Source: Candidatus Bodocaedibacter vickermanii (GTDB lineage: Bacteria > Pseudomonadota > Alphaproteobacteria > UBA6184). Taken from it: 64,000 nt of DNA. Below are positions 8,862 to 18,066 of the stretch, piece by piece. Position 1 is the stretch's first letter. Each line of letters starts with the position of its first letter. The DNA lies in NCBI RefSeq assembly GCF_014896945.1, contig NZ_CP054719.1, positions 605,153-669,152 of the forward strand. The letters run 5' to 3'. The position numbers and the translations under genes were made by a program. The notes below the pieces were generated by a model. That model did not search any database. It saw only the letters and a program-made list of their open reading frames with translations, and was not told where the DNA came from.

Positions 8862-9862
8862 TATACGTCCAGTTTATGTTTTCGCAAGCTACGAATCACT
8901 CGCCCTGTATATATCATTAAGCTAAAACAAATGCCAATACCTATAAATAAAAATAAGAATTTTGCTTCTGGTAAGTCTTTAACCATCAACCCTGGGGATG
9001 AAGATTTTACATGTTGATGTATCAAGCTTCCAAACAATCCCTGAAAAAACACCACAATCCCCACCAATAGAATTAATTTTTTGATGATTCGACTGCGATC
9101 CACATAACGCATCAATAACAATAAAGTCGTCATTAATGCCAAAGTAATTAAAGATTCATATTCTACAGTCCCGTATTGTAATACTATTTTACCCTGACTA
9201 ACATACCCATGAACAATACCCCAAACAGAACCAACAGCCAACAGCATCCAACTTGGTTGCAACCACGGTAAAGCTTCTTTACTTAACAGGCTCACACGTT
9301 TGCCTTCGATCAAAATTCCAATCACTAGCGCATATACAATCGAAATTAACATATACGCAGCATAGATCAACAGATGATGTAGGTTAAGCAAAAACTCTCC
9401 ATGAGCAACTGCTATTCCCGGTGTTTTCGCTAATTCAAAGGGAGATAAAAACGCAACCATGTACAATAAAAATCCGCTTTGAATAAACCCTTGAACACCA
9501 ATCACAGGTCTGGATAAATGGTCAATGTTTCGATGTTTCGATCGAATAACATACAAAGAACTAAAACATGAAAACATCATCATCCAGACTAACATCAACG
9601 AAATATGATTGTTCCACATACCACTTAACCGTACATACCACGGGCTTAACGCAGATGAATTATTTAACACAACCAATAACGTTGGCGAATGCAGTATAAA
9701 CCCAATGCATAGGGTTACAAACGCGCTTAATGTAAACAAGGCTGTTGTTTGACATGCGGGACGCCCTAACCTGGCAATGTGGTGTGGCACGATCCCTAAT
9801 GTTTGAATTAATGATGTTATCAACGCAATAATTAAGCAAATGTGTCCAAAAAAAATAATCAT
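8861..9862 (-). CDS. CcmF/CcsA-like cytochrome c assembly membrane protein, divergent and short
   Basis: 333-aa polytopic membrane protein with about nine hydrophobic segments. The first 90 residues follow the CcmF start (GHICLIIALITSLIQTL..., and SPWYVRLSGMWNNHISLMLVW in the place of the family's W-G-G-H-E-G-S block). Residues ~155-175 (HGEFLLNLHHLLIYAAYMLISI) fit its haem-ligand His region. The later WWD-type haem-handling motif is not recognisable: WGIVHGYVSQGKIVLQYGTVEYESL stands where it should be. CcmF is usually ~650 aa. It is the first gene of the F0 operon here, joined to atpI. A cytochrome c maturation role is likely by ancestry; function could have drifted. No other ccm genes are in the window. 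Confidence 0.55.
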   Translation of the reverse strand: MIIFFGHICLIIALITSLIQTLGIVPHHIARLGRPACQTTALFTLSAFVTLCIGFILHSPTLLVVLNNSSALSPWYVRLSGMWNNHISLMLVWMMMFSCFSSLYVIRSKHRNIDHLSRPVIGVQGFIQSGFLLYMVAFLSPFELAKTPGIAVAHGEFLLNLHHLLIYAAYMLISIVYALVIGILIEGKRVSLLSKEALPWLQPSWMLLAVGSVWGIVHGYVSQGKIVLQYGTVEYESLITLALMTTLLLLMRYVDRSRIIKKLILLVGIVVFFQGLFGSLIHQHVKSSSPGLMVKDLPEAKFLFLFIGIGICFSLMIYTGRVIRSLRKHKLDV

Positions 9863-9938
9863 GCTTTTCTTTCATTAATGAATTTGCAATACTTTTGACT
9901 TAACATTAACTAAAATCAACTAATTTACAAACAAAAAA

Positions 9939-10268
9939 ATGTTAAACCGTCTGGGATTATTACTGTATACAAAACTATTTGGCCGGTATATTGATGCTGA
10001 TGCCTTTGGTAATTCATATTACCAAACCAAAAATTCTAAAAAAATAAAACGCTGGATCATATACAACGGAATATACGACTCTTCAAAAATCCCAGCAGAT
10101 TGGCGGGCTTGGCTATCTTTTATGCATAATTTACCGCCCCAAAGAAATCAAAACAATTGGATTCCAAATACAACTGGAACAAAATTTGCACAAAATCAAA
10201 TAACTTCCATTGAAAACATACCCCAAACTGCATTAAACTATTATGACAGTTGGTCACCTGATAAATAA
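9939..10268 (+). CDS. NDUFA12-family complex I protein (B17.2 homologue)
   Basis: 109-aa homologue of the mitochondrial complex I accessory subunit NDUFA12. The signature is clear: TKLFGRYIDADAFGNSYYQ, RWIIYNGIYDSSKIPADWRAWL and the WLSFMHNLPP block. Alphaproteobacteria and mitochondria share this subunit, which helps assemble the peripheral arm. It begins the plus-strand set with mlaD and a DUF2155 gene, the usual alphaproteobacterial order. The complex I structural genes lie elsewhere (36.5-50.5 kb). Confidence 0.92.
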   Translation: MLNRLGLLLYTKLFGRYIDADAFGNSYYQTKNSKKIKRWIIYNGIYDSSKIPADWRAWLSFMHNLPPQRNQNNWIPNTTGTKFAQNQITSIENIPQTALNYYDSWSPDK

Positions 10269-10276
10269 GGCGTGGT

Positions 10277-10729
10277 ATGCAAAAAAATTACATTGAATCA
10301 TTTTTAGGCTTTTGTATCGTTATATTAACACTCTGTTTGTTGTGGGTCTTTTTTCAAAAAAATGACGTAAAAGCAAATAGAGATCTTTTATCTGTAACCG
10401 CTTATTTCCAAACCGTTGCTGGAATATCAAAAGGTACAGACGTTAAATTAGGCGGTGTAAAGGTTGGCAGAGTCCTCGACATAAAACTTGATGTCGAAAG
10501 CTTAACTCCAGTGTTGGTGATTGGTCTAGATAAAGTCTACAAGATTCCTGCTGACAGTTCATTTGCTGTAAAGTCCGAAGGCATCATGGGCGGAAAATTT
10601 GTATCCGTCGAAGTAGGCCCTGGTCAAGACCCTATTGCTGAAGGACAAATCTTTTATAACAATCAGTCTTCATTAGATTTGGAAAGCGTGGTTAGTCAAG
10701 TTGTCTTTGGTGGTGAAAAGAAAAAATAA
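10277..10729 (+). CDS. mlaD: MlaD-type MCE protein (outer-membrane lipid asymmetry)
   Basis: 150-aa periplasmic protein with one N-terminal anchor (SFLGFCIVILTLCLLWVFF) and a single MCE domain: FQTVAGISKGTDVKLGGVKVGRV, GLDKVYKIPADSSFAVKSEG and GGKFVSVEVGPG. MlaD is the substrate-binding part of the Mla phospholipid ABC transporter; the permease, ATPase and binding protein are not in this window. It lies 8 bases after the NDUFA12 gene. Confidence 0.93.
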   Translation: MQKNYIESFLGFCIVILTLCLLWVFFQKNDVKANRDLLSVTAYFQTVAGISKGTDVKLGGVKVGRVLDIKLDVESLTPVLVIGLDKVYKIPADSSFAVKSEGIMGGKFVSVEVGPGQDPIAEGQIFYNNQSSLDLESVVSQVVFGGEKKK

Positions 10730-10730
10730 T

Positions 10731-11186
10731 ATGCTTTTCTGCTTCAGATTTTTGATATTATTTTATTGCTGCAGTGCTGCGCTTAATGCCTCAACACCCA
10801 GCGATCACCCTCCCCCCTCTTCAGATGAATCTAATGAATTTCAAGAAGAAGATAGTTCATTAAATACACAGTACGCTCAACTGCAATGGGTCGATAAAGT
10901 TACGGGTCGATTTAAGTTAATTGACGCAAAAATTGGAAAATCAATTTCGTTTGGACAATTAAAAATTGATGTTTCCGTGTGCAGGCAATCCGCACCTTTT
11001 GACCCTCCAGAATCAAAATCATTTATGACTATTTGGGAATACCCAAAAAATGGACTCCCCAGAAAGTTATTTTCGGGCTGGATGTTTGCATCTTCTCCCG
11101 TTTTATCGACATTAACAAATCACCCCAGATATAACGTATGGCTAGTTAAGTGTCGCAATGAAAAAACAAAAATTAAGAAAAAATAA
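10731..11186 (+). CDS. DUF2155 domain secreted protein
   Basis: 151 aa from the ATG at 10731; a longer TTG-started frame from 10701 is unlikely because this ATG sits directly after the mlaD stop. A signal peptide (FLILFYCCSAALNAS) precedes a low-complexity Ser/Glu linker and then the DUF2155 domain: LQWVDKVTGRFKLIDAKIG, FGQLKIDVSVCRQSAP and SGWMFASSPVLSTLTNHPRYNVWLV. The domain's role is unknown; its place after mlaD is conserved in alphaproteobacteria and suggests envelope work. Confidence 0.9.
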   Translation: MLFCFRFLILFYCCSAALNASTPSDHPPPSSDESNEFQEEDSSLNTQYAQLQWVDKVTGRFKLIDAKIGKSISFGQLKIDVSVCRQSAPFDPPESKSFMTIWEYPKNGLPRKLFSGWMFASSPVLSTLTNHPRYNVWLVKCRNEKTKIKKK

Positions 11187-11253
11187 AATATTGTTCATAA
11201 ATAATTAACGAACTTTGGATAATAATAAGAACTGCAAAAAAAGAAAAATAATT

Positions 11254-11649
11254 ATGTTTAGTAAAAATAGGTTTTTGTTAATAATAATATGCTTTGCGAT
11301 CGTGGTGATAGTTCCATGGCGCACAGAAACTATTCTGCCTGCCGAAGTTATTGCCGCCACCGTACCAGCCCCCGCTAACAATGTTCGCTTAAACTGCACG
11401 GCTTGCGTTTGCCAATGCATGGAAATTTCCAGTGGTCAGGATGCTATTTTCTTTCCTGAATCCGATCGAATTAATCCCTTTTATATCTCATTACATAAAA
11501 TGGGGTTTTCAAAACAATTCGTTCACATATCTGGATCACCTATCAAAATTAATCAGGTCTTTGAAGGTACCATTAAAGGGCTAATTTCAATCAAAGGTGA
11601 ACGCAAAAGCTTACTTATGCGCGCCTATAGTTATTTATTTCACTCTTAA
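11254..11649 (+). CDS. Hypothetical secreted Cys-rich small protein
   Basis: 131 aa from ATG 11254; a TTG at 11215 would extend it but would place charged residues before the hydrophobic segment. An N-terminal hydrophobic stretch (FLLIIICFAIVVIVPW) looks like a signal or anchor. A cysteine cluster (NCTACVCQCMEI) follows and could bind metal or form disulfides. The rest is a small beta-rich domain that I do not recognise. Other alphaproteobacteria often have unrelated genes at this position. Its last 15 bases overlap the end of the convergent MFS gene. Confidence 0.6.
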   Translation: MFSKNRFLLIIICFAIVVIVPWRTETILPAEVIAATVPAPANNVRLNCTACVCQCMEISSGQDAIFFPESDRINPFYISLHKMGFSKQFVHISGSPIKINQVFEGTIKGLISIKGERKSLLMRAYSYLFHS

Positions 11650-12903
11650 AGATTTTCTACGCATCACACCATATAACAATGCGAATGAAATTACTGTAAT
11701 TACCGCACTGCACAGGAATGGCCACATACCGCCGAATGTATCCCAAATCCACCCATATAGCGGACTTGCAATAAAATATACGATACCTGTTAACACATTC
11801 AACACTCCAAAGGCTGTGCCTCTGTAATCTGGATTCGCAGTATCAGTTACTAATGTTGCGATCATTCCTTGGGTCATTGCCATCTGCACACCCCAAAAAG
11901 TAATTGCAATAAAGACTGAAAGATACCCCTGACCTAATGCCAGCAATATATCTGCTAAAATCACGCAAATGAATCCGATGAACAGAAAGATCTTGCGACC
12001 AAATCGATCTGACAGATTACCAACAGGATAGGACGCCAATGCAATTGTTAAGTTCATTAACACCATTACTAAAGGCGCATACACAACCGACACACCTACT
12101 TCTCTGGCTCTTAGCTGTAAAAAGGTTTCACTAAAATGGGAAAAGTTAAATATTGCAACAACGATCATCAAGATCCAAAACCGCTTTCCTAAATACCTTA
12201 AGTCTTTGATATTTAACCGAAATGGTTTTACAGATGCGGGTTTATTGCTTACGCTTTGCTTTTTATCTTGCACAAATAAATACAAGATAATACATGCGAT
12301 CACAGAAGGGATAATTCCAACCAAAAATATAAACTGATACGTACCTGCGTCAACGTGTGTTGTAAAAGCAGTAAATAGTATAAGAAACACAATAAGCGCA
12401 CCTAAAGAAGATCCGGCTTTTCCGAATGCATTCCTTACTCCGTAACATGCACCACGTACGTTTTCAGGCGCAAGGTCTCCCACTAATGCTTCTCTGGGTG
12501 CTGCCTGCAGTCCATTACCAATACGCTCTGTAATACGCGCAAAATACAACACAGACACCCCATAAGCAAAAGGCATGCCTACCTTAGCAACCGTCGACAA
12601 AATATATCCCATCAGGATGATCGATTTTCGCCGAACAAAAAAATCACTTAATGAACCCGATGCCATACGGACAATTAACGCAAACGACTCAACAACACCT
12701 TCCATCCAACCCACCGATTGCTTATCCAAATGCAACACGTCAATCAAATAATGGGGGGCAATCGTAAACACGATGGATCCAGAAAGTGTCATTAATAAGG
12801 TAGAAATTGAAAGTGCCCAAATAGGCTTTGGTATATAACGCAAACTAAATGATTGAAAAAAACGACTGACGGTAGATGAAGGTTGTTTTATATGTCCGGG
12901 CAT
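11635..12903 (-). CDS. MFS transporter
   Basis: 422-aa major facilitator protein with twelve hydrophobic segments. The MFS loop 2-3 motif appears as GSLSDFFVRRKSIILMGY near residue 80 and again in the second half as GNLSDRFGRKIFLFIGF. The RITERIGNGLQAAPREALVGD block resembles drug or organic-acid antiporters (YcaD/multidrug-like families). The substrate cannot be read from the sequence. It is monocistronic and convergent with the small secreted protein gene. Confidence 0.9.
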   Translation of the reverse strand: MPGHIKQPSSTVSRFFQSFSLRYIPKPIWALSISTLLMTLSGSIVFTIAPHYLIDVLHLDKQSVGWMEGVVESFALIVRMASGSLSDFFVRRKSIILMGYILSTVAKVGMPFAYGVSVLYFARITERIGNGLQAAPREALVGDLAPENVRGACYGVRNAFGKAGSSLGALIVFLILFTAFTTHVDAGTYQFIFLVGIIPSVIACIILYLFVQDKKQSVSNKPASVKPFRLNIKDLRYLGKRFWILMIVVAIFNFSHFSETFLQLRAREVGVSVVYAPLVMVLMNLTIALASYPVGNLSDRFGRKIFLFIGFICVILADILLALGQGYLSVFIAITFWGVQMAMTQGMIATLVTDTANPDYRGTAFGVLNVLTGIVYFIASPLYGWIWDTFGGMWPFLCSAVITVISFALLYGVMRRKSLRVK

Positions 12904-12975
12904 TCTCTCTCTTTCTTAATCCTGCAAAGCCTATCAAAACCGTCCAGCAGATGCAAGTATTCGATTCATAGAGTT

Positions 12976-13000
12976 AAAAAAACACCTCCGAAGAGGTGTT
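12976..13000 (-). terminator. Rho-independent terminator of the RND operon
   Basis: On the minus strand, 7 bases after the RND stop, AACACCTC-TTCG-GAGGTGTT is followed by a run of T. Perfect 8-bp stem, UUCG tetraloop and U-tract make this a strong terminator. Confidence 0.93.
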
Positions 13001-13007
13001 AAATATA

Positions 13008-16000
13008 TTATATCGATTGCAAATCGGGATGGATTGCTCGTTTACGACTTAAATATGTATAAACAGCAGGCACCACAAACAATGTGAACAACGTTCCAAA
13101 GCTCATTCCACCCACGATTACCCAACCCACGTTGCTGCGGATTTCTGCACCTGCCCCAGTTGCTAATGCCAACGGTATCGCACCAAAGACCATAGCACCT
13201 GTCGTCATTAAGATTGGGCGCAACCTTAAACGGCACGCTTCTGTCACAGATTCAAGAGCTGTCTTACCTTGTTCTTGCAATGCGTTCGCAAAGTCCACAA
13301 TCAAAATACCATGCTTAGTGATCAACCCTATCAGGGTCACCATACCAATCTGACTGAAAATGTTCATGCTGCCATCTTTAATTAACAGCAGGGTAATGAC
13401 AGCACCCGCCAATGACAACGGCACACTGAACAATATAATCAGCGGATCAATAAAGCTTTCAAACTGTGCTGCTAATACCAAGTAAATAAACAGAATCGCT
13501 AATCCAAACACGAACAACATGTTTCCAGATTCTTGTAAGAACTTACGTGTTTCACCTGTAAACTCAATAATGTAATCTTTGCTGACTGTTTTTTTTGCAA
13601 TATCCTGCACCTTGGTAACAGCTTTTGATAATGACATTTTAGAATTGATATCACCAACAAACACAATGTTTCGCATACGGTTGTAATGCTCAATTTGAGT
13701 AGGCGCCAATTTTTCTTCTACGTTAATTAATTGAGAAATTGGAACTGTCTTTTCTTCATTCTTTTTAAGCACTCGCATATATACATCCGATAAATCAGAT
13801 GGAGATCTACGGAATTCTTTTTCTACACCCACAATAATGTCATACTCTTTTGTATCACCCTGTGGCATATAGTTTCCGACTTTCTTACCCTTTGTAAAGA
13901 TTTCCATGGTTGTCGCAATGTCTTCCGCAGAAATACCAACGTAAGCAGAAACATCTCGGTTAACGTTTACGTTAAAATCCTGCATGTTCACGGGCAAATA
14001 GAATCTCAAATCAATTTCTTCTTGTTGATCTGCAAAGCCTTGCAATAACTTACGAGATGTCGCAATAATTTCATCCATAGGTTTCATCGATTGCAGAACA
14101 AACGTCATCGATCCTTCTTCTTTTCCACCACCACCAAATGAACGTTGGTTGCTAAGCGTAATGCCCAAGCCCACAACTTTTTTCAATTCAGGATTTATCT
14201 CCTTTAAAACTTCATGGCTTGATTTTTTACGTTCAGCCCATGGTTTTAACGATGAAATAACAGTTACTTCTGGCATCTTTACCATTAACAAACGATTTTC
14301 AATCGCTGGATTGTTGTCCATAATTGTATCAAGTTGCAATACATAACGATCTAATGCTTCAATCGTTAGTCCCTTAGTTGCATCACCTTTGCCTCGAATA
14401 ATACCTCTATCTTCTTCAGGTACGAATTTCGATGGTAAGAACTTAGTCATCAATCCCCATGACATTCCTGTAAAGGCAACCCCAACAAGAACTACAATTA
14501 GTCGGTGATTTAATGAAAACTTTAATAGCTTCGAATATTCTTCATCAAGCGTTTTTAATGATTTTGCAATCCAATCCATTGACTTCTTTAGGATCGGTAA
14601 CTTTATCAAGCCTTGATCTTCATGGTGAGGCTTTAATAATCTAGCACACATCATCGGCGATAATGTAAGTGCCACAAATCCAGATAAAATCACAGCCCCC
14701 GCTAATGTAAGCGCAAACTCACGGAATAACTGTCCAGTCACACCCTGCGCCAAGGATAAAGGAGCATACACCGCAGCCAACGTAATGGTCATGGCAATCA
14801 CGGCAAATCCGATTTCTTTGCTGCCCTTTAACGCCGCTTTCATTGGGGACAGCCCCTCTTCGATATATCGATATATATTCTCTAATACAACGATAGCATC
14901 GTCCACAACAAGACCGACAGCTAAAACCATTGCCAATAGCGTTAGAATGTTGATTGAGAATCCCCAAAGGTAAATCAAGATACACGTTCCAATTAATGAA
15001 ATTGGAATGGTCACCATGGGAATGAAAGACGCCCTCAACGAACCAATAAATCCAAACACCACCAATAAAACGAGAGCAATAGCAATAATAATTGTCTCAT
15101 AAACTTCTTTAATCGCAATCTCAATAAAGGTAGTGCTGTCATAAGCAACCTTTATCGTCATATCATTCGGCAAACGCTCTTGTATCTTTGGCAGGTCTTT
15201 CTTAATAAGATCTGCAACAGCAATCGGGCTACCTTCAGATTTTTTATAGATGATTAAGGCAACTGCCTTCTTTCCATTAAATATGAAAGAGGTTGTTTCG
15301 TCTTGAGTTCCAACAATCGCATGTCCCACATCTTCTAATCGAACAAACTTACCGTTTTTATTTCCAACGATTAATTGATTAAATTCTTCAGGACTGCGAA
15401 TACGCGCCGTTGTTGAAACGTTAAACTGACGTTCTCCACCGACAATGCTTCCACCGGGGCGTTCAATGTTTTGTTTACGAATTTCGTTGTATACATCCAA
15501 AGCATTCAGACTGTGTGCCGCTAACTTTTGAGGGTCCAACCAAATACGCATCACGAATTGTCCACCGCCCAAGATCTCAACCTTAGACACCCCATTAATA
15601 TTACCCAATGGATTTTCTAAATAACGACGCGCATAATCTGCTAAATCCGTTTCTGTACGGCTAGAACTATTCAACGCCAAATACAATACCGGGCTTGCAT
15701 TCGCATCTGATTTAATCATTACTGGATCACGAACATCCGTGGGCAATAAGCTACGAATACGGGCCACTTTGAACAAAACATCCGTTGCCGCAGCGTCCAA
15801 AGAACGGTCTAAGTTAAAGTGAAGATAAACGTTGCTTTTTCCTCTTAAGCTTGTTGACGTAATAAAGTCCAAACCTTCAATTTTTGCAAGCTCTTCTTCC
15901 AATACCTTAGTCACAGTATTTTCAATAATCTCAGGACCTGCACCATGAAACTCTGTTTCAAGACTAAGCGTTGGTCTTTCAAACTTTGGATATTCATTGA

Positions 16001-16100
16001 TGGGCAATCGCATAAATGCAACCAATCCAACAAGGATCAAAATTAAGTTAACAACGATCGATAAAACCGGCCGTTTAATGCAAATTTCTGAGATTTTCAT
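13008..16100 (-). CDS. RND efflux pump permease (AcrB/MexF-like, HAE1 family)
   Basis: 1030-aa inner-membrane proton-driven drug exporter. It starts MKISEICIKRPVLSIVVNLIL, has twelve membrane segments and two large periplasmic loops. The TM4 proton-relay motif GLVVDDAIVVLENIYRY is present near residue 400, followed by the AVYAPLSLAQGVTGQLFREFA block and, in the second half, GLITKHGILIVDFANALQEQG. RPILMTTGAMVFGAIPLALATG near residue 975 is diagnostic. It lies 15 bases after its adaptor gene and ends at a strong terminator. No outer-membrane channel gene is near, so a TolC-like partner must be elsewhere. Confidence 0.95.
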   Translation of the reverse strand: MKISEICIKRPVLSIVVNLILILVGLVAFMRLPINEYPKFERPTLSLETEFHGAGPEIIENTVTKVLEEELAKIEGLDFITSTSLRGKSNVYLHFNLDRSLDAAATDVLFKVARIRSLLPTDVRDPVMIKSDANASPVLYLALNSSSRTETDLADYARRYLENPLGNINGVSKVEILGGGQFVMRIWLDPQKLAAHSLNALDVYNEIRKQNIERPGGSIVGGERQFNVSTTARIRSPEEFNQLIVGNKNGKFVRLEDVGHAIVGTQDETTSFIFNGKKAVALIIYKKSEGSPIAVADLIKKDLPKIQERLPNDMTIKVAYDSTTFIEIAIKEVYETIIIAIALVLLVVFGFIGSLRASFIPMVTIPISLIGTCILIYLWGFSINILTLLAMVLAVGLVVDDAIVVLENIYRYIEEGLSPMKAALKGSKEIGFAVIAMTITLAAVYAPLSLAQGVTGQLFREFALTLAGAVILSGFVALTLSPMMCARLLKPHHEDQGLIKLPILKKSMDWIAKSLKTLDEEYSKLLKFSLNHRLIVVLVGVAFTGMSWGLMTKFLPSKFVPEEDRGIIRGKGDATKGLTIEALDRYVLQLDTIMDNNPAIENRLLMVKMPEVTVISSLKPWAERKKSSHEVLKEINPELKKVVGLGITLSNQRSFGGGGKEEGSMTFVLQSMKPMDEIIATSRKLLQGFADQQEEIDLRFYLPVNMQDFNVNVNRDVSAYVGISAEDIATTMEIFTKGKKVGNYMPQGDTKEYDIIVGVEKEFRRSPSDLSDVYMRVLKKNEEKTVPISQLINVEEKLAPTQIEHYNRMRNIVFVGDINSKMSLSKAVTKVQDIAKKTVSKDYIIEFTGETRKFLQESGNMLFVFGLAILFIYLVLAAQFESFIDPLIILFSVPLSLAGAVITLLLIKDGSMNIFSQIGMVTLIGLITKHGILIVDFANALQEQGKTALESVTEACRLRLRPILMTTGAMVFGAIPLALATGAGAEIRSNVGWVIVGGMSFGTLFTLFVVPAVYTYLSRKRAIHPDLQSI

Positions 16101-16115
16101 AAATTACTGCCTTTA

Positions 16116-17264
16116 CTATTCTTGACTTGGAACTTCAGATGCAACGTCCGCCACTTCAGATTTTGGAGCGACATCTTCCGCTGCTACTGTTTTTTGAATT
16201 CTAACTTCTTGTCCATCATGAAGACCAGTATGTCCACCCGTTACAACCACATCTTTAGGTTCTAATCCTTTCATGATTTCCACCATACCGTTTTGACGGG
16301 TACCAATCACAACTGGCGTTAATGCAGCATACCCAACATTACTTTGGATTTTTGTCACACGATACACATAACTTTGGTTACCGTTACGTTCAACCGCCCC
16401 CTCGGGTACTTGAATCGCATTTGAAACTTCACCAATCACCACCAATACTTTTGCAAACATTCCGGGCTTTAATGCTCCATTCGTGTTTGGAACAGATCCG
16501 CGAACACGTAAGGTGTTCCCTGCTTCATCAACCCTTGCATCCACTGCATCAATTTTTGCTGACAGTCCGTCTAACGCAGTACCATCAACTGAAATTTGGA
16601 TTTCTTGCCCTTCTTTTAGGCTCGCTGTATATGCACCAGAAACGTTGAAATCAACCAACATGGGATCAATGTCTACTAATGAAACAATTTCATGGTTTTG
16701 GTTGACATACGCCCCAGGACTAATATCTTTTTCGCGAATTCCCAAGACACCTTCGAATGGAGCACGAATAATGCTTTTACGAACCAACAAATCTTTTTCT
16801 GCTGATTGAGCGCGCGTTTGTTCGAATTCAGCTTTTGCTTTTTCAAATTCAGAGCTACTGATCAATTTTTTCTGAAACAATTCAGAACTACGTTGATACA
16901 ACAAAGAATACTGTGCTGCCTTTGATCTAGCTTGTTCAGCTTCTAAACGTAATTGCTCACTGTCAAATTCAATCAACGGATCACCTTGCTTAACAGCTTG
17001 TCCATCCTTGAAATGAATCTTCGCAACGCGCCCTGGCATTTCAGTTTTCACAACAACTGATTGATTTGCAGCAAGCTTACCAATGGCATTAATTTTGCGC
17101 AGCAATTGTCCAGACTTTACCGGTGTTACCTCAACGTATTTTACACGATCATGGGATTCAACATCTGATTTTTTACTGCATTGACGCATAAATACGCCAA
17201 GTATAACAACGCCCAGAACCCCAACAATTGTATACAAGTAAGGTCTTAATTGCTTTTGATCCAT
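16116..17264 (-). CDS. RND efflux periplasmic adaptor (MFP/HlyD family)
   Basis: 382-aa membrane-anchored adaptor. After one membrane segment (LYTIVGVLGVVILGVFM) it shows the lipoyl half-motif (VKTEMPGRVAKIHFKDGQAVKQGDPLIEFD), an alpha-helical hairpin (residues ~110-165), the second lipoyl half (IIRAPFEGVLGIREKDISPGAYV) and a beta-barrel (LKPGMFAKVLVVIGEVSNAIQVPEGAV). It links the RND permease to an outer-membrane channel. It starts 12 bases after sspB, so the three genes may form one transcript. Confidence 0.95.
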   Translation of the reverse strand: MDQKQLRPYLYTIVGVLGVVILGVFMRQCSKKSDVESHDRVKYVEVTPVKSGQLLRKINAIGKLAANQSVVVKTEMPGRVAKIHFKDGQAVKQGDPLIEFDSEQLRLEAEQARSKAAQYSLLYQRSSELFQKKLISSSEFEKAKAEFEQTRAQSAEKDLLVRKSIIRAPFEGVLGIREKDISPGAYVNQNHEIVSLVDIDPMLVDFNVSGAYTASLKEGQEIQISVDGTALDGLSAKIDAVDARVDEAGNTLRVRGSVPNTNGALKPGMFAKVLVVIGEVSNAIQVPEGAVERNGNQSYVYRVTKIQSNVGYAALTPVVIGTRQNGMVEIMKGLEPKDVVVTGGHTGLHDGQEVRIQKTVAAEDVAPKSEVADVASEVPSQE

Positions 17265-17276
17265 AATATATCCTCT

Positions 17277-17738
17277 CTATTTCTTTCTAAACAAGTCAAG
17301 TGATATGACTTTATTTTCGCTCTTGTCGTCTGTATAGTCTTCTATATTTTCTAATTCGGACATTTCAATTGTATCAGGTAGTCCGTCTTCATTCAGCTCG
17401 AACTGCAACACAAAATCCTCGGAAGGATCTGAAAATTCTAAAATTGCATCAAACGGTATCTTAATCGTTTCAATTTTTGAGTTGAAGTTTAAGGATACGC
17501 TAAAACTGGTTTCAAAAACCTTAAGATTCCAAAATTGATTTTCTAATACTATCGTTAATTCATCAGGGTATTCATTCAACAAATACTCTGGGGCTTCCAC
17601 GCCAGGAAACTCTGTTTGAAATGTAATGTAAAAGTGCTGATCACCATACAACCCTTTATCGGCCACGTGCTCTAAAGCATGCCTTACAACATACTTCAAA
17701 CTGTCTTTGATTAGTCGATCATAGTTAATTAACGACAC
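17277..17738 (-). CDS. sspB: ClpXP adaptor SspB, alpha type
   Basis: 153-aa adaptor that binds ssrA-tagged proteins and brings them to ClpXP. The alpha-type fold markers are LKYVVRHALEHVADKGLYGDQHFYITF, EYPDELTIVLENQFW and PFDAILEFSDPSEDFVLQFEL. The acidic linker (ELENIEDYTDD) leads to a basic C-terminal tail ending VISLDLFRKK, which corresponds to the ClpX-binding tail. The start is GTG at 17738 with AGGTGG just upstream; no ATG fits. It lies 22 bases downstream of the tmRNA gene on the same strand, so tag source and tag reader are adjacent. Confidence 0.93.
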   Translation of the reverse strand: MSLINYDRLIKDSLKYVVRHALEHVADKGLYGDQHFYITFQTEFPGVEAPEYLLNEYPDELTIVLENQFWNLKVFETSFSVSLNFNSKIETIKIPFDAILEFSDPSEDFVLQFELNEDGLPDTIEMSELENIEDYTDDKSENKVISLDLFRKK

Positions 17739-17760
17739 TTCCCACCTATTTTTTTGTTAT

Positions 17761-18060
17761 TAGCAGGGGGCTTTCTGTTGCCCGGCGCCCCCCAAACCGC
17801 TTCGCGTTATGCGGCTACTCTTACACCGATAACAGTGTTACGATTAGCTGCAGTTACGCGACGTGCCTTTGTAGTTTTGGCATTTATAAAATTAGCCCGA
17901 TATCGGCGGTTACCATGCCGGATGAAAGATCGTACCTTTATTATGTGCGTCGATCCTATTTCGCCCCCTCAGTTAGAGTGGTGGAGGCGCCGGGTACCGC
18001 CCCCGGGTCCGCTCCACTTATTCCGCACATCGTTTATCATCATAGTTGGCCTAAACCAAC
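17761..18060 (-). ncRNA. ssrA: Two-piece (permuted) tmRNA
   Basis: Transfer-messenger RNA that rescues stalled ribosomes. On the minus strand the acceptor piece comes first and ends CGCCTCCACCA at 17979, with a CCGGG-GGCGGTA-CCCGG T-arm. After a 10-base spacer the coding piece begins GGGGGCGAAATAGGATCGACG-like at 17968. GGGGGCG pairs with CGCCTCC to make the acceptor stem. The tag frame starts at GCA 17851 and reads AANRNTVIGVRVAA, then TAA at 17809-17807. A G-run/C-run pseudoknot around CAACAGAAA closes the piece at 17761. Permuted ssrA is typical of alphaproteobacteria. The exact 5' end of the precursor is inferred from the promoter. Confidence 0.93.
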
Positions 18061-18066
18061 ATATTT

